From an uncultured Ruminococcus sp. (GTDB lineage Bacteria > Bacillota > Clostridia > Oscillospirales > Ruminococcaceae), in assembly GCA_902762785.1 (NCBI GenBank), contig CACWPL010000003.1:1-64000 (forward strand): a stretch of 64,000 bases of DNA. Reading direction: 5' to 3'. Made by a program: the position numbers and the translations under genes. Each line of letters begins with the position of its first letter. Positions within the stretch are counted from its first letter, which is position 1. This document shows positions 1 to 8,100 of the stretch, piece by piece. The notes under the pieces are model-generated. The model saw only the letters and a program-made list of their open reading frames with translations. It was not told the origin of the DNA and did not search any database.

Positions 1-190
1 ACAGAAAATGGTCACTGTCTGTGACAGCATTCTCGCTATAGATGTTACTGCCGCAGCGGTCACAGCTGCCGCACTCGTCCTCATAGCACGATGAGCAGAC
101 GATATCATCTTCCACAAGATAATAGTCATCATCGTCAACCTCGCATCCGCAGCAAGCGCAAACGAGGGCTTCTTCTCTATTTTCTTCCAT
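1..190 (-). CDS. Cys-rich zinc-ribbon-like protein (C-terminus beyond window)
   Basis: Read on the minus strand from ATG at 188-190, preceded by GGAGGAAACT. The 63 visible residues hold three CxxC pairs (C11/C14, C32/C35, C43/C46) with further Cys at 13, 16 and 40, separated by an acidic D/E/Y-rich stretch. This looks like a small zinc-ribbon or LIM-like protein. Such proteins are common among short genes of conjugative elements, and its neighbours (a DUF960 protein and a small unknown) fit that setting. The gene leaves the window to the left, so full length and function are not visible. No specific family is claimed. Confidence 0.7.
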   Translation of the reverse strand, partial: MEENREEALVCACCGCEVDDDDYYLVEDDIVCSSCYEDECGSCDRCGSNIYSENAVTDSDHFL

Positions 191-210
191 AGTTTCCTCC
201 TTACAGGCAT

Positions 211-242
211 AAAAATAGCCCCTGCCAGTTACGGCAGGGGCT
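211..242 (-). terminator. Intrinsic terminator after the DUF960 gene
   Basis: Ten-base-pair stem AGCCCCTGCC/GGCAGGGGCT (217-226 with 233-242) with a 6-nt loop. On the minus strand it is followed by ATTTTTA. It sits directly downstream of the DUF960 stop codon and upstream of the Cys-rich gene. Confidence 0.85.
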
Positions 243-263
243 TCGGTTTTGGTGGATATTCGG

Positions 264-548
264 TCAATACTCCTCAGCAAGGAGCATGGTGCTGTATTCC
301 TCGGAGTCGATGACATACAGCTTGGCGTTGATGGGCTTTTCGGTCGGGATGATGTACTCCATGTGGTATTCTGGCTGCTCTGAGGTATGGGAGATTCTCT
401 GCATTTTTCCCAATGCTTCCAGCTTGAATACCTGGAAATGATCCCGTTCTTCGGGCAGACGGTCGATGCAGCTCCACAGGAACAGCTGCAATTCGAGGGG
501 TATCTCTGCATCCACGCCACGGGTCAGAAAACGCTGGTCGTCAAACAT
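264..548 (-). CDS. DUF960 domain protein
   Basis: 94 residues from the preferred start. The N-terminus (MFDDQRFLTRGVDAEIP, then LELQLFLW) and the later YHMEYI segment match the DUF960 family, small proteins of unknown function common on Firmicutes mobile elements. An ATG 15 nt further upstream is possible. However, GGAGGTG sits inside that extension at the right distance from the ATG at 546-548, so the inner start is chosen. With this start the gene overlaps the stop of the preceding 87-residue gene by 8 nt (ATGTTTGA), indicating translational coupling. A strong terminator follows. Confidence 0.85.
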   Translation of the reverse strand: MFDDQRFLTRGVDAEIPLELQLFLWSCIDRLPEERDHFQVFKLEALGKMQRISHTSEQPEYHMEYIIPTEKPINAKLYVIDSEEYSTMLLAEEY

Positions 549-804
549 GATCTTCACCTCCATCCGTCAGCAGTGCAGCAGTGATTCTTGCACCCAGCCT
601 CATGCCAGACCTGACCGCAGACGCATACAGCGCCGAGGAAAGTTTCCCGTACAGCGCATCCAGCTCCATTGCCTGTTGATGCGGCAGATTCTGGTCGCAG
701 TATGCGTGGAACTGCGCTGCTGCCTGGTTGTGTGTCTGGCTTTGCATCAGCTCCCGATCCAGCTCATCTGCGAATTTTTTGACGATGGCATCCAGTACGT
801 CCAT
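541..804 (-). CDS. Small hypothetical protein, 87 aa
   Basis: Starts at ATG 802-804 behind a canonical AAAGGAGG (807-818 region). It is predicted mostly helical, with an N-terminal acidic helix and a C-terminal basic/alanine segment (SAVRSGMRLGARITAALL). There is no signal peptide or membrane segment. It is the first gene of a two-gene unit with the DUF960 gene, which it overlaps by 8 nt. The product is not recognised. Small partners of this kind accompany DUF960 genes on integrative elements, which is context rather than function. Confidence 0.7.
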   Translation of the reverse strand: MDVLDAIVKKFADELDRELMQSQTHNQAAAQFHAYCDQNLPHQQAMELDALYGKLSSALYASAVRSGMRLGARITAALLTDGGEDHV

Positions 805-919
805 AGACAGACCTCCTTTGTATGATTTGTATGCTCCCTATGTTCCGCCCGAAGGCGGATGACCTATGCGGTTTACCATGATCGTATCATCAGTACCTGG
901 CATAGATTCATAATAATGA

Positions 920-948
920 TATATATTTGAACTTACCGATTCTGACAA
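920..948 (-). promoter_or_regulatory. Candidate promoter for the DUF960 unit
   Basis: On the minus strand TTGTCA (943-948) lies 17 nt from TATATA (920-925). It faces the 87-residue gene, leaving a leader of about 110 nt that contains a small CCGCC/GGCGG hairpin near 844-857. Unverified. Confidence 0.5.
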
Positions 949-959
949 GCAGTTACCTC

Positions 960-988
960 TTGAAAAATCCTGTAAAATCGTGTATACT
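960..988 (+). promoter_or_regulatory. Promoter of the 627-residue gene
   Basis: TTGAAA (960-965), a 17-nt spacer and TATACT (983-988). Transcription would begin near 995. This excludes an upstream in-frame ATG at 927 and supports the start at 1008. Confidence 0.75.
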
Positions 989-1007
989 GAATATAGGCGG
1001 TGATACT

Positions 1008-2894
1008 ATGTCTGATGATTTCAATTTTGATATGGCAACAAAATACAAACCAGAATTCAAGAAGCTGGCTACACTGGATAATCTGTATGAGATTCTTTCT
1101 CAGGAGCGCATTGACTATCTGAAAAATGCAGGAATAGAAACAAATGCAGATGATGATTATTATACCAGAGAACAAAATCGTGTTTATAGCACTAAAGAAC
1201 CCAGCAGCATCCGAAGCAAGCTCAAAAACCTCCTGAATATTGACGTAAAATCATATAAAAAAAAGAGCGATGTAGAAAATTACAATACACTGAAACTCTT
1301 ATATCTGATCGCAAATACCAATCGTTATGATGACGATAATCCCCTGAAAAACATCTCGATCATTGATTTGATCTCCGCACCGTCCCTTGAATTCACAGAT
1401 CATGATCATGCCCTATATAAGGAGCAATTTGAAAGTATCTCCAGCAAAATCAAAGAGGGTATAGACGATGCAGATATAAGAGAAGAATGCATCAAATGGA
1501 TTCATGAGCAATGGGAATTGATTCGTACAAATATCAGCCTCACACTAATAGAAGAGATCCAGACGCAGCAGAACAATTTTCCAAGAATTCATTACGTTCT
1601 GAAAACCATTCTTGATAACATCGACAGCGAACAGATCTGTCATCTGCAAAGAACAAATGAAGGCATCATTGAGACTTTCTATAATAAGCTGCTGTCGAGC
1701 TGTATCATAGCCGAAATAGACGATACACAAAAAGCTGTCTATGATTATCAGAACGAAAAACCTGTTTCACAAGCAGTCACAGAACTTTCTTTCAGCGATA
1801 TTCTGAACGCTCCTGCTGCATGGAATGCATTTCAAAATCTAATCAAAATCAACAAATCTTCCCTATCCGATGCGAAAAAACAGCTTGTTTGGTCTGTGCT
1901 TTTATGCAAAGAAAATATAACACAAGATGACCTGAATGCGATCAATATCAAAGACTACAAATATGCTGTGAAGTATGCTGAAATTGTCGCAGAATATTGG
2001 ATCAAGGATATGCTTGGTCATACAACTATTACAATTTCTGAATGGATTTTAGTTATGCAGGAACTCATGTGTATTCATCACGAATCCATTCCGTACAAAA
2101 ACAGCTTTATCAGGCATACCAATACAAACAGAATGCTGACAGCCGCAATCAAACACTTTGAAGCGCACCAGCAGCCACACCAGATCGTATTGCAGCGTCT
2201 GAACCATCGGCTCCTGCTGACCTATGGAACAAAAGAAATGATTGAGCAGAAACTACAGGCTGACACCTATATTAACGAGATCGAGAAAATCATCTTCTCC
2301 TATCTGAATTTGCAGGATATGAAAGCTGCTCATAACTGGCTGTACTTTCAGGTGATGTCTGCTCTTTCCAGCGATGCATCCTGTATGAGCATACCTGATT
2401 CTATCAATCAGATGATGCAGAAACAATTATCAGAAAAAGGATCGCCAACGATTACTTTTATTTCCGAACCGACCAGCTCCACCAACTTCAACACACTCAT
2501 GCATATACTGGCACAGGATTCCGCATTCCGATTGAAAGATGATACAGAATACCTTGCTTTCAGAAAAGAAGTATTTGATGCTCTCTCAAAGGGTGAAGAT
2601 GCATTTTTCAATTTTATCAAAGCGCATCCCGAACCACAGCATCCAGAATTCGCCTACCAGATTTTAGCAAATAAATTTGCTGACGAGATTGGCAATATGT
2701 ACCAGAATCCTGTTACACCTCATAGTCAGACTATCACTATACCAATTTACTATGGTAAAGGGAATGAGTACAACCTGCATCTGACATTTATCCTGTTGTA
2801 TCAGCTCAATGTGCTAGTCTTGTCAAGCCTCAACTTCATAGGCAAAGAAATCGAATCAGTTGAGACTTATAAGGAATTATTACTGATAAAATAA
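1008..2894 (+). CDS. Unrecognised 627-aa helical protein, partner of the ATPase gene
   Basis: Start ATG at 1008-1010 is preceded by AGGCGGTG and lies just downstream of the 960-988 promoter. An in-frame ATG at 927 lies upstream of that promoter and is rejected. The protein is soluble, rich in Glu, Asp, Lys and Ile, and predicted almost entirely alpha-helical. No P-loop, nuclease, HTH or membrane signature was found. Base composition is clearly AT-richer than the chromosome to the right and matches the adjacent 1014-aa ATPase gene. The two genes are co-directional and separated by about 220 nt that carry their own promoters and a hairpin. I do not recognise the family. It could be a structural or regulatory partner of the ATPase. 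Confidence 0.8.
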   Translation: MSDDFNFDMATKYKPEFKKLATLDNLYEILSQERIDYLKNAGIETNADDDYYTREQNRVYSTKEPSSIRSKLKNLLNIDVKSYKKKSDVENYNTLKLLYLIANTNRYDDDNPLKNISIIDLISAPSLEFTDHDHALYKEQFESISSKIKEGIDDADIREECIKWIHEQWELIRTNISLTLIEEIQTQQNNFPRIHYVLKTILDNIDSEQICHLQRTNEGIIETFYNKLLSSCIIAEIDDTQKAVYDYQNEKPVSQAVTELSFSDILNAPAAWNAFQNLIKINKSSLSDAKKQLVWSVLLCKENITQDDLNAINIKDYKYAVKYAEIVAEYWIKDMLGHTTITISEWILVMQELMCIHHESIPYKNSFIRHTNTNRMLTAAIKHFEAHQQPHQIVLQRLNHRLLLTYGTKEMIEQKLQADTYINEIEKIIFSYLNLQDMKAAHNWLYFQVMSALSSDASCMSIPDSINQMMQKQLSEKGSPTITFISEPTSSTNFNTLMHILAQDSAFRLKDDTEYLAFRKEVFDALSKGEDAFFNFIKAHPEPQHPEFAYQILANKFADEIGNMYQNPVTPHSQTITIPIYYGKGNEYNLHLTFILLYQLNVLVLSSLNFIGKEIESVETYKELLLIK

Positions 2895-2918
2895 GTTTAG
2901 TAAATATTATCATATCTC

Positions 2919-2947
2919 TTGACGATCTGCCACATCTGTGCTATACT
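2919..2947 (+). promoter_or_regulatory. Promoter preceding a hairpin terminator
   Basis: TTGACG (2919-2924), 17-nt spacer, TATACT (2942-2947) with an extended TG. The transcript would start near 2954 and meet a terminator hairpin within 50 nt. Confidence 0.7.
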
Positions 2948-2966
2948 ATTATAAAGTATTTCGCGT

Positions 2967-2999
2967 GAAGCACTCCCGAAAAGGAGTGCTTCATTTTTT
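2967..2999 (+). terminator. Intrinsic terminator or attenuator between the two module genes
   Basis: Perfect 10-bp stem GAAGCACTCC/GGAGTGCTTC (2967-2976 with 2983-2992), loop CGAAAA, followed by ATTTTTTAA. It can end the 627-aa gene transcript. It would also end any transcript from the 2919-2947 promoter after about 45 nt, so a small RNA or attenuator is possible. Confidence 0.85.
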
Positions 3000-3015
3000 A
3001 ATAGCAAAACCCCCT

Positions 3016-3044
3016 TTTTCAATTTCTTCCTGAGATGGTACAAT
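3016..3044 (+). promoter_or_regulatory. Candidate promoter of the ATPase gene
   Basis: Weak TTTTCA (3016-3021), 17-nt spacer ending ATGG, TACAAT (3039-3044). It lies beyond the hairpin at 2967-2999 and so could drive the ATPase gene independently. Confidence 0.5.
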
Positions 3045-3116
3045 ATAGTTAGCAGTAAGGGACAGGCACAAGCCTCCCAATACTGACTCTATCAATCTAC
3101 TGGAGGAATATTTATT

Positions 3117-6100
3117 ATGAACATGAATCCGAATCAAAATCCGACGGGGTATCTCGATCAAAAGATCTTGTTTGCGAATCAATCACCTGCTAACGTTGGT
3201 GACATTTATGCCGTGATTCATACTGTCTTGAGTCAACTCAATATTCCAAGCACTGAACAAGTCATGAATGTTGTCAACAGCCAAATCATGCCTTATGTAA
3301 ATGAACATTTCAATCAAGCCAACCTGAGTGTAGCCAAAATGACGAAATTTGTAGAAGATCTGTTCAACCAGAATCGAGCACAGATGATGGAGCTTGGCAA
3401 ACTTCGTCAAAACCGCAACTCTGCAATTCGTCTTTTCACAATTGATGAAACTGGCTGCGGCATTTGCATTGAAGATAAGAAACATACAGAAGTCGGTCAC
3501 ATCAGGATTCAAGACATGAAAAACGTCAGAATTCAGAAGGACGGTACTTATAAAGACTATAAGTACATCACCTATCTAGACTCCCAGCAGGAGAGCCGCA
3601 AGACGCTCATTCCGCTGGATAAACTGGCGGGAAAGAACCTGATCACAAAATTTGAAGGCTTTTCATTCATCTGCTCCAACAAATCAATTGCCAATGCTTT
3701 CCTCGCATGGTACATCAACGTAACTTCGACTAATGAGTCTGTTGATATCCCCGAATATCCAGGATTCATCTTTACTAAGGTGAATGACGTTGAGAGAGCC
3801 GCTTTCATCTGCAACAACGGCAAAATGGATATGGAACTTTTCGCTGCCTGCTCCGATACATTCAAGAAAAAGATACTGACTGATGAGCCGATTCAGCCCG
3901 ATGAGATCAGTGCCTTTGCAGCAAAGTACCTGAACACGCCAGAAAAGTTTATTCTGTTTGCTTATTCTATCTGCGGTGCTTTATCAAATGTTTTAACCAG
4001 ACTCAAAACGCCCATATCCCAGATTCTGGCGTTGGATGCACCCGATTCCGATAGTATCCGTCAGGCTTGCTATTATCTGCAATTATACAACAGAGAAAAG
4101 AATGTTATCACCTTTGACAGCAACAAAGCGACGATCCGAAGAACGTTCCACGAAGCAAATGACGAAACCGTTATTATCAAAGATCGCAGTATTATAGATA
4201 ATGATAAAAGACGTATGGATGTGCTTAATTATGTACTTGAATTGAATTCGGACGCTGAATCCAGTCCGCATAACACAGTTATTATTTCACCTTTCGCACA
4301 GTACATGATCCCTTCAAGTGACAGCATCTGCCTGACCCTGGACAGCGACTTCTACACAAAAATGTCGAAGGAAGAAGAGCTTACCATGTGCTGCGACCTG
4401 AGCCGCCTGACCCGCTATCTATTAGAAACAGTAGCATATGACATTAACAAGTGGCAGGACGAATTGAAAAGCAATATTGACAAGCTGATTCAGGACGAAA
4501 GAGGAACATCCCTTCCCTACGCCCAAAGCACTACAAGCTATGCAGTGATCGTTTCGGTTTCGCTTATGATTTGCAAAATTCTACAATTTTCGGCAAAAGA
4601 ATCTGATATTTCCGATATGACGCTCCCGATGTTTGCAACAGACGATGAAACACCAGAAGACACCAACAGCATAATTGTAGATGAATTTGTCCATGTGCTG
4701 AATGCTTCCATCCGTAACAACGATATGGATATCTTAATCAATGGCAAGGACATGGACTTTATCGAAGGAAAGTGTCAGGTGATCGTGAAAGATGATCTGC
4801 TGTTGTTTGAAGAAAGTACCTTAACCGAAGCCCTCCTTCCTGCGATGAAAACCACGAACAGTTTACATCATCTGCTTACCGCACTTGATGAGGATGGAAT
4901 TCTTTATGCTACCAAAAAGGATCGTTATCCTTCCACTGTTTATCATAACGGAGAAACCACCCGTATCACATTTATTGCAGTTACGAGCGATGACATACTC
5001 GATCAGGATGTACAGCATAAGATAAGAGCCAGAATGTGCAGTGAGTGGTTTGCAGAAAAGCCCCTTGATACATCATTTATTCCGATCGTAACCAACAGCC
5101 TGAATTATACAGCATATCAGAAGTACGATTTTAAAAAAGCTGAAAATCTGCACTACTTTGTCTCTGGTGAAAGCGGCAGCGGCAAGACACACCATCTCAC
5201 GGAACGCCTTGTAAACTTGCAGAAACAGGGTCAGAAGGTTGTGGTATTCGACACAAGCACTTCTTTCACCGAATCAGAAATTCTTGAAAAACTCACCGCA
5301 GGAGGTGATGATACCGTAAAGGAACAGGTAAAGGCATATATGGAACAGCACATCACGTTCCATAATGTGGAAACTGACGGTTTACCTGTTGATTTACTAA
5401 AGCTTGAGGATCCCGATCAGGTTAACACAAGTAAAAATGATATATACAATATCATCACAGCCCACATTCAGAAACTTGGCAGAAGACAGCAAGCCGACCT
5501 TCGCAACAGTATTGAAATGCTGATAGAAGAAAACAGAATGACTATCAAAAATCTATATAGCGACATGATGGAAGGTAAAGTTTCTGATAGTCTCGCTTCC
5601 TTGTTTGATGATACGCTTTCTCCGTTCAATGTGTACCAACCGAGTGATAAGAGCTGGGGTGAGTTTTTCAACAGTACCAAGGACATTGTGATCATCTCCG
5701 CCACCGAAATGACTTCCGACAGCGGCTCGGCGCTGATCGATATGCTGCTGATGTCACTGTACCACTACCAGTTCAAAGATCCCACAAATCATCTCGCCAT
5801 CGTGATCGACGAGATACAAAACCAGAACTACAACAACGGCAGTGCGATCTACCGTGTACTGAGAGAAGGCAGAAAGAAGCATATGAGTCTGAACTATGCC
5901 ACACAGTACCTATCCGATGCCAACAAGGAGTGTAAGCAGACAATGAACGGCGCAGGAATCAAAGTGTACTTACGCCAGGACAGCATCACAGCAAATTCTA
6001 TCGCCCGCACGATCAACGTAAAAGGAACAGAGCTGACCAATCTGAAGCAGGGCGAGTGCTACGTTGTAGGACAGCTCTACAATAACACAGACAGCATTAA

Positions 6101-6161
6101 CAGACCTGGTATCGTGCGCGGCTTCACTTTCAGAAACTTTGTAAAGCCTAAGAGCAAGTAA
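3117..6161 (+). CDS. 1014-aa protein with C-terminal HerA/VirB4-like ATPase domain
   Basis: ATG at 3117 follows CTGGAGGA with 10-nt spacing. The C-terminal third is a P-loop ATPase: Walker A GESGSGKT at 684-691 and Walker B LAIVIDE at 893-899. A later segment (QYLSDAN, then YLRQDS and a repeated glycine turn) resembles the HerA/FtsK/TrwB-VirB4 superfamily used for DNA or protein translocation. The middle region (about 260-470) resembles the shape of primase-helicase type ATPase modules but shows no intact P-loop, so this is only a suggestion. There is no signal peptide and no clear transmembrane segment, unlike TraG/VirD4 coupling proteins. AT-rich composition matches the preceding gene. The ATPase fold is secure. 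The biological role (DNA translocation, conjugation accessory, or defence) is not. Confidence 0.85.
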   Translation: MNMNPNQNPTGYLDQKILFANQSPANVGDIYAVIHTVLSQLNIPSTEQVMNVVNSQIMPYVNEHFNQANLSVAKMTKFVEDLFNQNRAQMMELGKLRQNRNSAIRLFTIDETGCGICIEDKKHTEVGHIRIQDMKNVRIQKDGTYKDYKYITYLDSQQESRKTLIPLDKLAGKNLITKFEGFSFICSNKSIANAFLAWYINVTSTNESVDIPEYPGFIFTKVNDVERAAFICNNGKMDMELFAACSDTFKKKILTDEPIQPDEISAFAAKYLNTPEKFILFAYSICGALSNVLTRLKTPISQILALDAPDSDSIRQACYYLQLYNREKNVITFDSNKATIRRTFHEANDETVIIKDRSIIDNDKRRMDVLNYVLELNSDAESSPHNTVIISPFAQYMIPSSDSICLTLDSDFYTKMSKEEELTMCCDLSRLTRYLLETVAYDINKWQDELKSNIDKLIQDERGTSLPYAQSTTSYAVIVSVSLMICKILQFSAKESDISDMTLPMFATDDETPEDTNSIIVDEFVHVLNASIRNNDMDILINGKDMDFIEGKCQVIVKDDLLLFEESTLTEALLPAMKTTNSLHHLLTALDEDGILYATKKDRYPSTVYHNGETTRITFIAVTSDDILDQDVQHKIRARMCSEWFAEKPLDTSFIPIVTNSLNYTAYQKYDFKKAENLHYFVSGESGSGKTHHLTERLVNLQKQGQKVVVFDTSTSFTESEILEKLTAGGDDTVKEQVKAYMEQHITFHNVETDGLPVDLLKLEDPDQVNTSKNDIYNIITAHIQKLGRRQQADLRNSIEMLIEENRMTIKNLYSDMMEGKVSDSLASLFDDTLSPFNVYQPSDKSWGEFFNSTKDIVIISATEMTSDSGSALIDMLLMSLYHYQFKDPTNHLAIVIDEIQNQNYNNGSAIYRVLREGRKKHMSLNYATQYLSDANKECKQTMNGAGIKVYLRQDSITANSIARTINVKGTELTNLKQGECYVVGQLYNNTDSINRPGIVRGFTFRNFVKPKSK

Positions 6162-6174
6162 GCCAAATAAAAAG

Positions 6175-6207
6175 CCCCCAGTGAGATGCTAACGCTCTCA
6201 CTGGGGG
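6175..6207 (-). terminator. Hairpin between the ATPase gene and element end
   Basis: 12-bp stem CCCCCAGTGAGA/TCTCACTGGGGG with a 9-nt loop. The T-run (CTTTTTA) lies on the minus-strand side, so it terminates best leftward. It may still stabilise the 3' end of the ATPase mRNA. Confidence 0.7.
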
Positions 6208-6542
6208 ACGTGTTATGATAGGTCTGAGCAGCTCCGATTCGCTCTGATGCTCTTATAGCATTAACAGGGATAAGGATACCGCTTCTCTGTTCGGAAAGCC
6301 AAATCGGAGAAAATTTGTATGTTTGCACAAAAATATGTGAAGCATCAGTCGAATGTGTCCTTAAATCAAAGCAGTTTGGTGTCATACTGTTTCTTCAAGA
6401 AAGGCACCACTGTGCATAGTGCTGCTTTTCCACCATCCATCAATCATAACCGAACGCCAAGCGGTTCCATTATATGGTAATTGTACAACGCTAAATCATA
6501 TGAAAACCACTCGATTCTCCCTATTTTGCGTCACTTAAAATC

Positions 6543-6564
6543 GAATAAGGGTAGAATAAGGGTA
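6543..6564. repeat. Tandem 11-bp repeat, candidate integrase arm site of the left element
   Basis: GAATAAGGGTA occurs twice head to tail, about 70 bp from the tRNA-derived core repeat. The spacing parallels the GTGCCCT arm repeats of the right-hand element, but the sequence differs, as expected for a different integrase. Inference only. Confidence 0.45.
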
Positions 6565-6597
6565 TAAACGCTGTATTGGGGTTACACGAAATAAATA

Positions 6598-6632
6598 AGC
6601 CCTATGTTTTTTGGCTAAACATAGGGCTTTTT
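6598..6632 (+). terminator. Strong hairpin next to the left tRNA repeat
   Basis: 12-bp perfect stem AGCCCTATGTTT/AAACATAGGGCT followed by TTTTGG. On the minus strand it is also followed by a weak T-rich tract. It insulates the element junction at 6636. Confidence 0.8.
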
Positions 6633-6635
6633 GGT

Positions 6636-6681
6636 ATTGCGGGAGCCGGATTTGAACCGACGACCTTCGGGTTATGAGCCC
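6636..6681. repeat. Left attachment repeat (tRNA-fMet 3' remnant)
   Basis: 46 bp identical to 11840-11885. It corresponds to the tRNA-fMet gene from the anticodon loop to one base beyond its 3' end. Here it is not followed by the 5' half of the tRNA, so it is a displaced copy made by site-specific integration. A frequently mis-annotated ORF reading REPDLNRRPSGYE crosses it. Confidence 0.92.
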
Positions 6682-6797
6682 CACCAAAAAGCGATTTTTT
6701 CGTTTTCTCTCGTTTCGTGTCGTTGCGAAAATTGTCGATATATAGGCATATTCTCGCCGTCTCGTTTCGTATCATTTCGAAAACATACGTTTCATTT

Positions 6798-6858
6798 GTG
6801 CCCTAAAAGTGCCCTTCGGTGCCCTAAAAGTGCCCTCGCGGTGCCCTAAATGTGCCCT
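6798..6858. repeat. Integrase arm-type sites, left end
   Basis: Three tandem copies of GTGCCCTAAAAGTGCCCT start at 6798, 6819 and 6841 (the last has one change). Each contains two GTGCCCT boxes 11 bp apart, about one helical turn. The same 18-mer recurs at 11760-11777 at the other end, which is expected for arm-binding sites of a tyrosine integrase. Confidence 0.8.
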
Positions 6859-6861
6859 CGA

Positions 6862-6908
6862 AAAACGCGAACTGGAGGCCCCTTGCAGAGCCTCCAGATC
6901 GCGTTTTA
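6862..6908 (-). terminator. Terminator of the leftward satellite operon
   Basis: Long interrupted stem AAAACGCGA-CTGGAGGC / GCCTCCAG-TCGCGTTTT. On the minus strand it ends in a T-run. It lies about 75 bp beyond the stop codon of the last leftward gene. Confidence 0.8.
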
Positions 6909-6981
6909 AGACACCGTTCAATTTCAATGGCTAAGTTTCACAGGTAACACCGCAAAACGCGCACAGCGACCGCTAGGGGCT

Positions 6982-7635
6982 TTATTCGCTGTCTCCGTCG
7001 AGTGCCGCCTTCAATGCTGAAATGTAGCCGTCGTTGAGCTTCCCGCTACGGTCCGCCCAACACCCGCAGAGCCTCGCTAGCATGTGATCGTCGTTATCTG
7101 CTAGCAAAAAATCCGGCGACCAAAACGCGTCCTGCGGCTTGAAGATCAGCAGCTCGAGCGAGCGGCGAGCCGCGCTCAGATGCTCGCGCGCCGTCTGCGC
7201 CGACAGCGTTTTCGGCGCGGGCAACTGCAAAGGCATCGCACGCTCGCCAGCTACTTCGCGCAGCAGCTCGAGCGCCGCAGGACAGTCGGCGCACAGCCGC
7301 GCGCACTGCTGTAACTCGCCCGCAGAAACGTTCTTTCGCATCGAGAGGAGCTGCACCGCCCGCAACTGTTCATCCGACGGCGCGACGAGCGGTGCGTCGT
7401 CAAGTCGGCGTTCGATTGTGTTCAAAATCGGCTCGAGACGCTCCGACGCCCTCGCCCGGCACCTCGCAAGCGCCTCGTCGCGCTCTGCCTCCGCCTCAGC
7501 CGTCCGACGGCGGTAGAATTCGCTCCCGGCCATCTCGGCCAGTTCCTCGACCGTGTGCTCGTATTCGTTTGCAATGGCCTGCTCGGCGCGCAAAAAATCG
7601 CGCGTCGCGTCGCAAATTTTCTTTGTCAAAACCAA
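6982..7635 (-). CDS. Unknown 217-aa satellite protein
   Basis: No ATG is available near the 5' end. AAGGAGG at 7645-7650 is 9 nt from TTG at 7633-7635, which is taken as the start (a TTG at 7639-7641 is only 3 nt away). The N-terminal 80 residues form a charged, Ala/Glu/Arg-rich coiled coil. A second region follows with a C-x3-C-x2-C group near 110-120 (CARLCADC) and a C-terminal helical part. Proteins of this shape commonly follow a TerS-like HTH gene in small Firmicutes elements, but I cannot name a function. It is the last gene of the leftward operon, before a strong terminator. Confidence 0.72.
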   Translation of the reverse strand: MVLTKKICDATRDFLRAEQAIANEYEHTVEELAEMAGSEFYRRRTAEAEAERDEALARCRARASERLEPILNTIERRLDDAPLVAPSDEQLRAVQLLSMRKNVSAGELQQCARLCADCPAALELLREVAGERAMPLQLPAPKTLSAQTAREHLSAARRSLELLIFKPQDAFWSPDFLLADNDDHMLARLCGCWADRSGKLNDGYISALKAALDGDSE

Positions 7636-7686
7636 AATCAAAAACCTCCTTCAAATAAGAAATTTCCGGAAATATTCGGAAAAACC

Positions 7687-8100
7687 CTAGTCCTCGTCGC
7701 CGTCGTCTTCCCAAATATCTTCGAGCCGCAGATCGTCGAAATCGAAATCGCGACCAACAGCGGCGTGCGCCTTTTCGAGCTGCCGCAAGCGGCATCCGTA
7801 AACGTCGGCGGCGTGCAGCGTTTCCCGGCACGCTTGCAGCCGAACCGCAGGCGGCGCGCCCTCGTCCAGCATGAGCGTTTGGAGCGTCAGCGACGCGATC
7901 CGTGCGCCCTGCTGGAGCTGTCCGGCTGCATCGCGCAGAGCGTCCGCGCGCATGCTCTCGAGCCGCGTGCGAAACGCGGTGTTTTGTAGCCGTGAATAAA
8001 TCGTACGTGGGCTGATTTTGAGAGCCGTCGCGGCGCCCGTCGCAGTTCGATGTGTGAGCAGCGCCGCGAGGATCTCGTCGTCGTTAATTTTTCCCATCAT
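7687..8100 (-). CDS. HTH protein resembling a small terminase subunit
   Basis: 137 residues; ATG at 8098-8100 (a second ATG follows) behind GGAGCTGATA. Residues 8-45 form a homeodomain-like helix-turn-helix (EILAALLTHRTATGAATALK, then ISPRTIYSRLQN) typical of small terminase subunits and related phage DNA-binding proteins. A helical middle and an acidic tail (DDGDED) follow. In phage satellites a TerS homologue redirects packaging. No large terminase is present here, so the idea depends on a helper phage. It could instead be a transcriptional regulator. It overlaps the upstream 48-aa gene by 17 nt. Confidence 0.75.
   Translation of the reverse strand: MMGKINDDEILAALLTHRTATGAATALKISPRTIYSRLQNTAFRTRLESMRADALRDAAGQLQQGARIASLTLQTLMLDEGAPPAVRLQACRETLHAADVYGCRLRQLEKAHAAVGRDFDFDDLRLEDIWEDDGDED

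Larger units (their letters stand above)
6162..6635. other. Gene-free end of the left-hand accessory DNA
   Basis: 474 bp with no convincing coding region. Short open frames here lack ribosome binding sites. It contains a hairpin just after the ATPase gene, an 11-bp tandem repeat at 6543-6564 and a strong hairpin at 6598-6632, then abuts the tRNA-derived repeat at 6636. This is the architecture of an integrative element end. Confidence 0.6.

Noticed and set aside
927-1007. Upstream start for the 627-aa protein
   Set aside because: Lies before the promoter at 960-988 and has no ribosome site; ATG at 1008 has AGGCGGTG.
6077-6385. 102-aa ORF on the minus strand after the ATPase gene
   Set aside because: Overlaps the 3' end of the ATPase gene, runs through a terminator hairpin, and has no ribosome site or recognisable sequence.
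6631-6849. ORF starting MVLREPDLNRRPSGYEPHQ
   Set aside because: It reads through the tRNA-fMet 3' remnant; REPDLNRRPSGYE is a translation of tRNA sequence and a well-known false gene.
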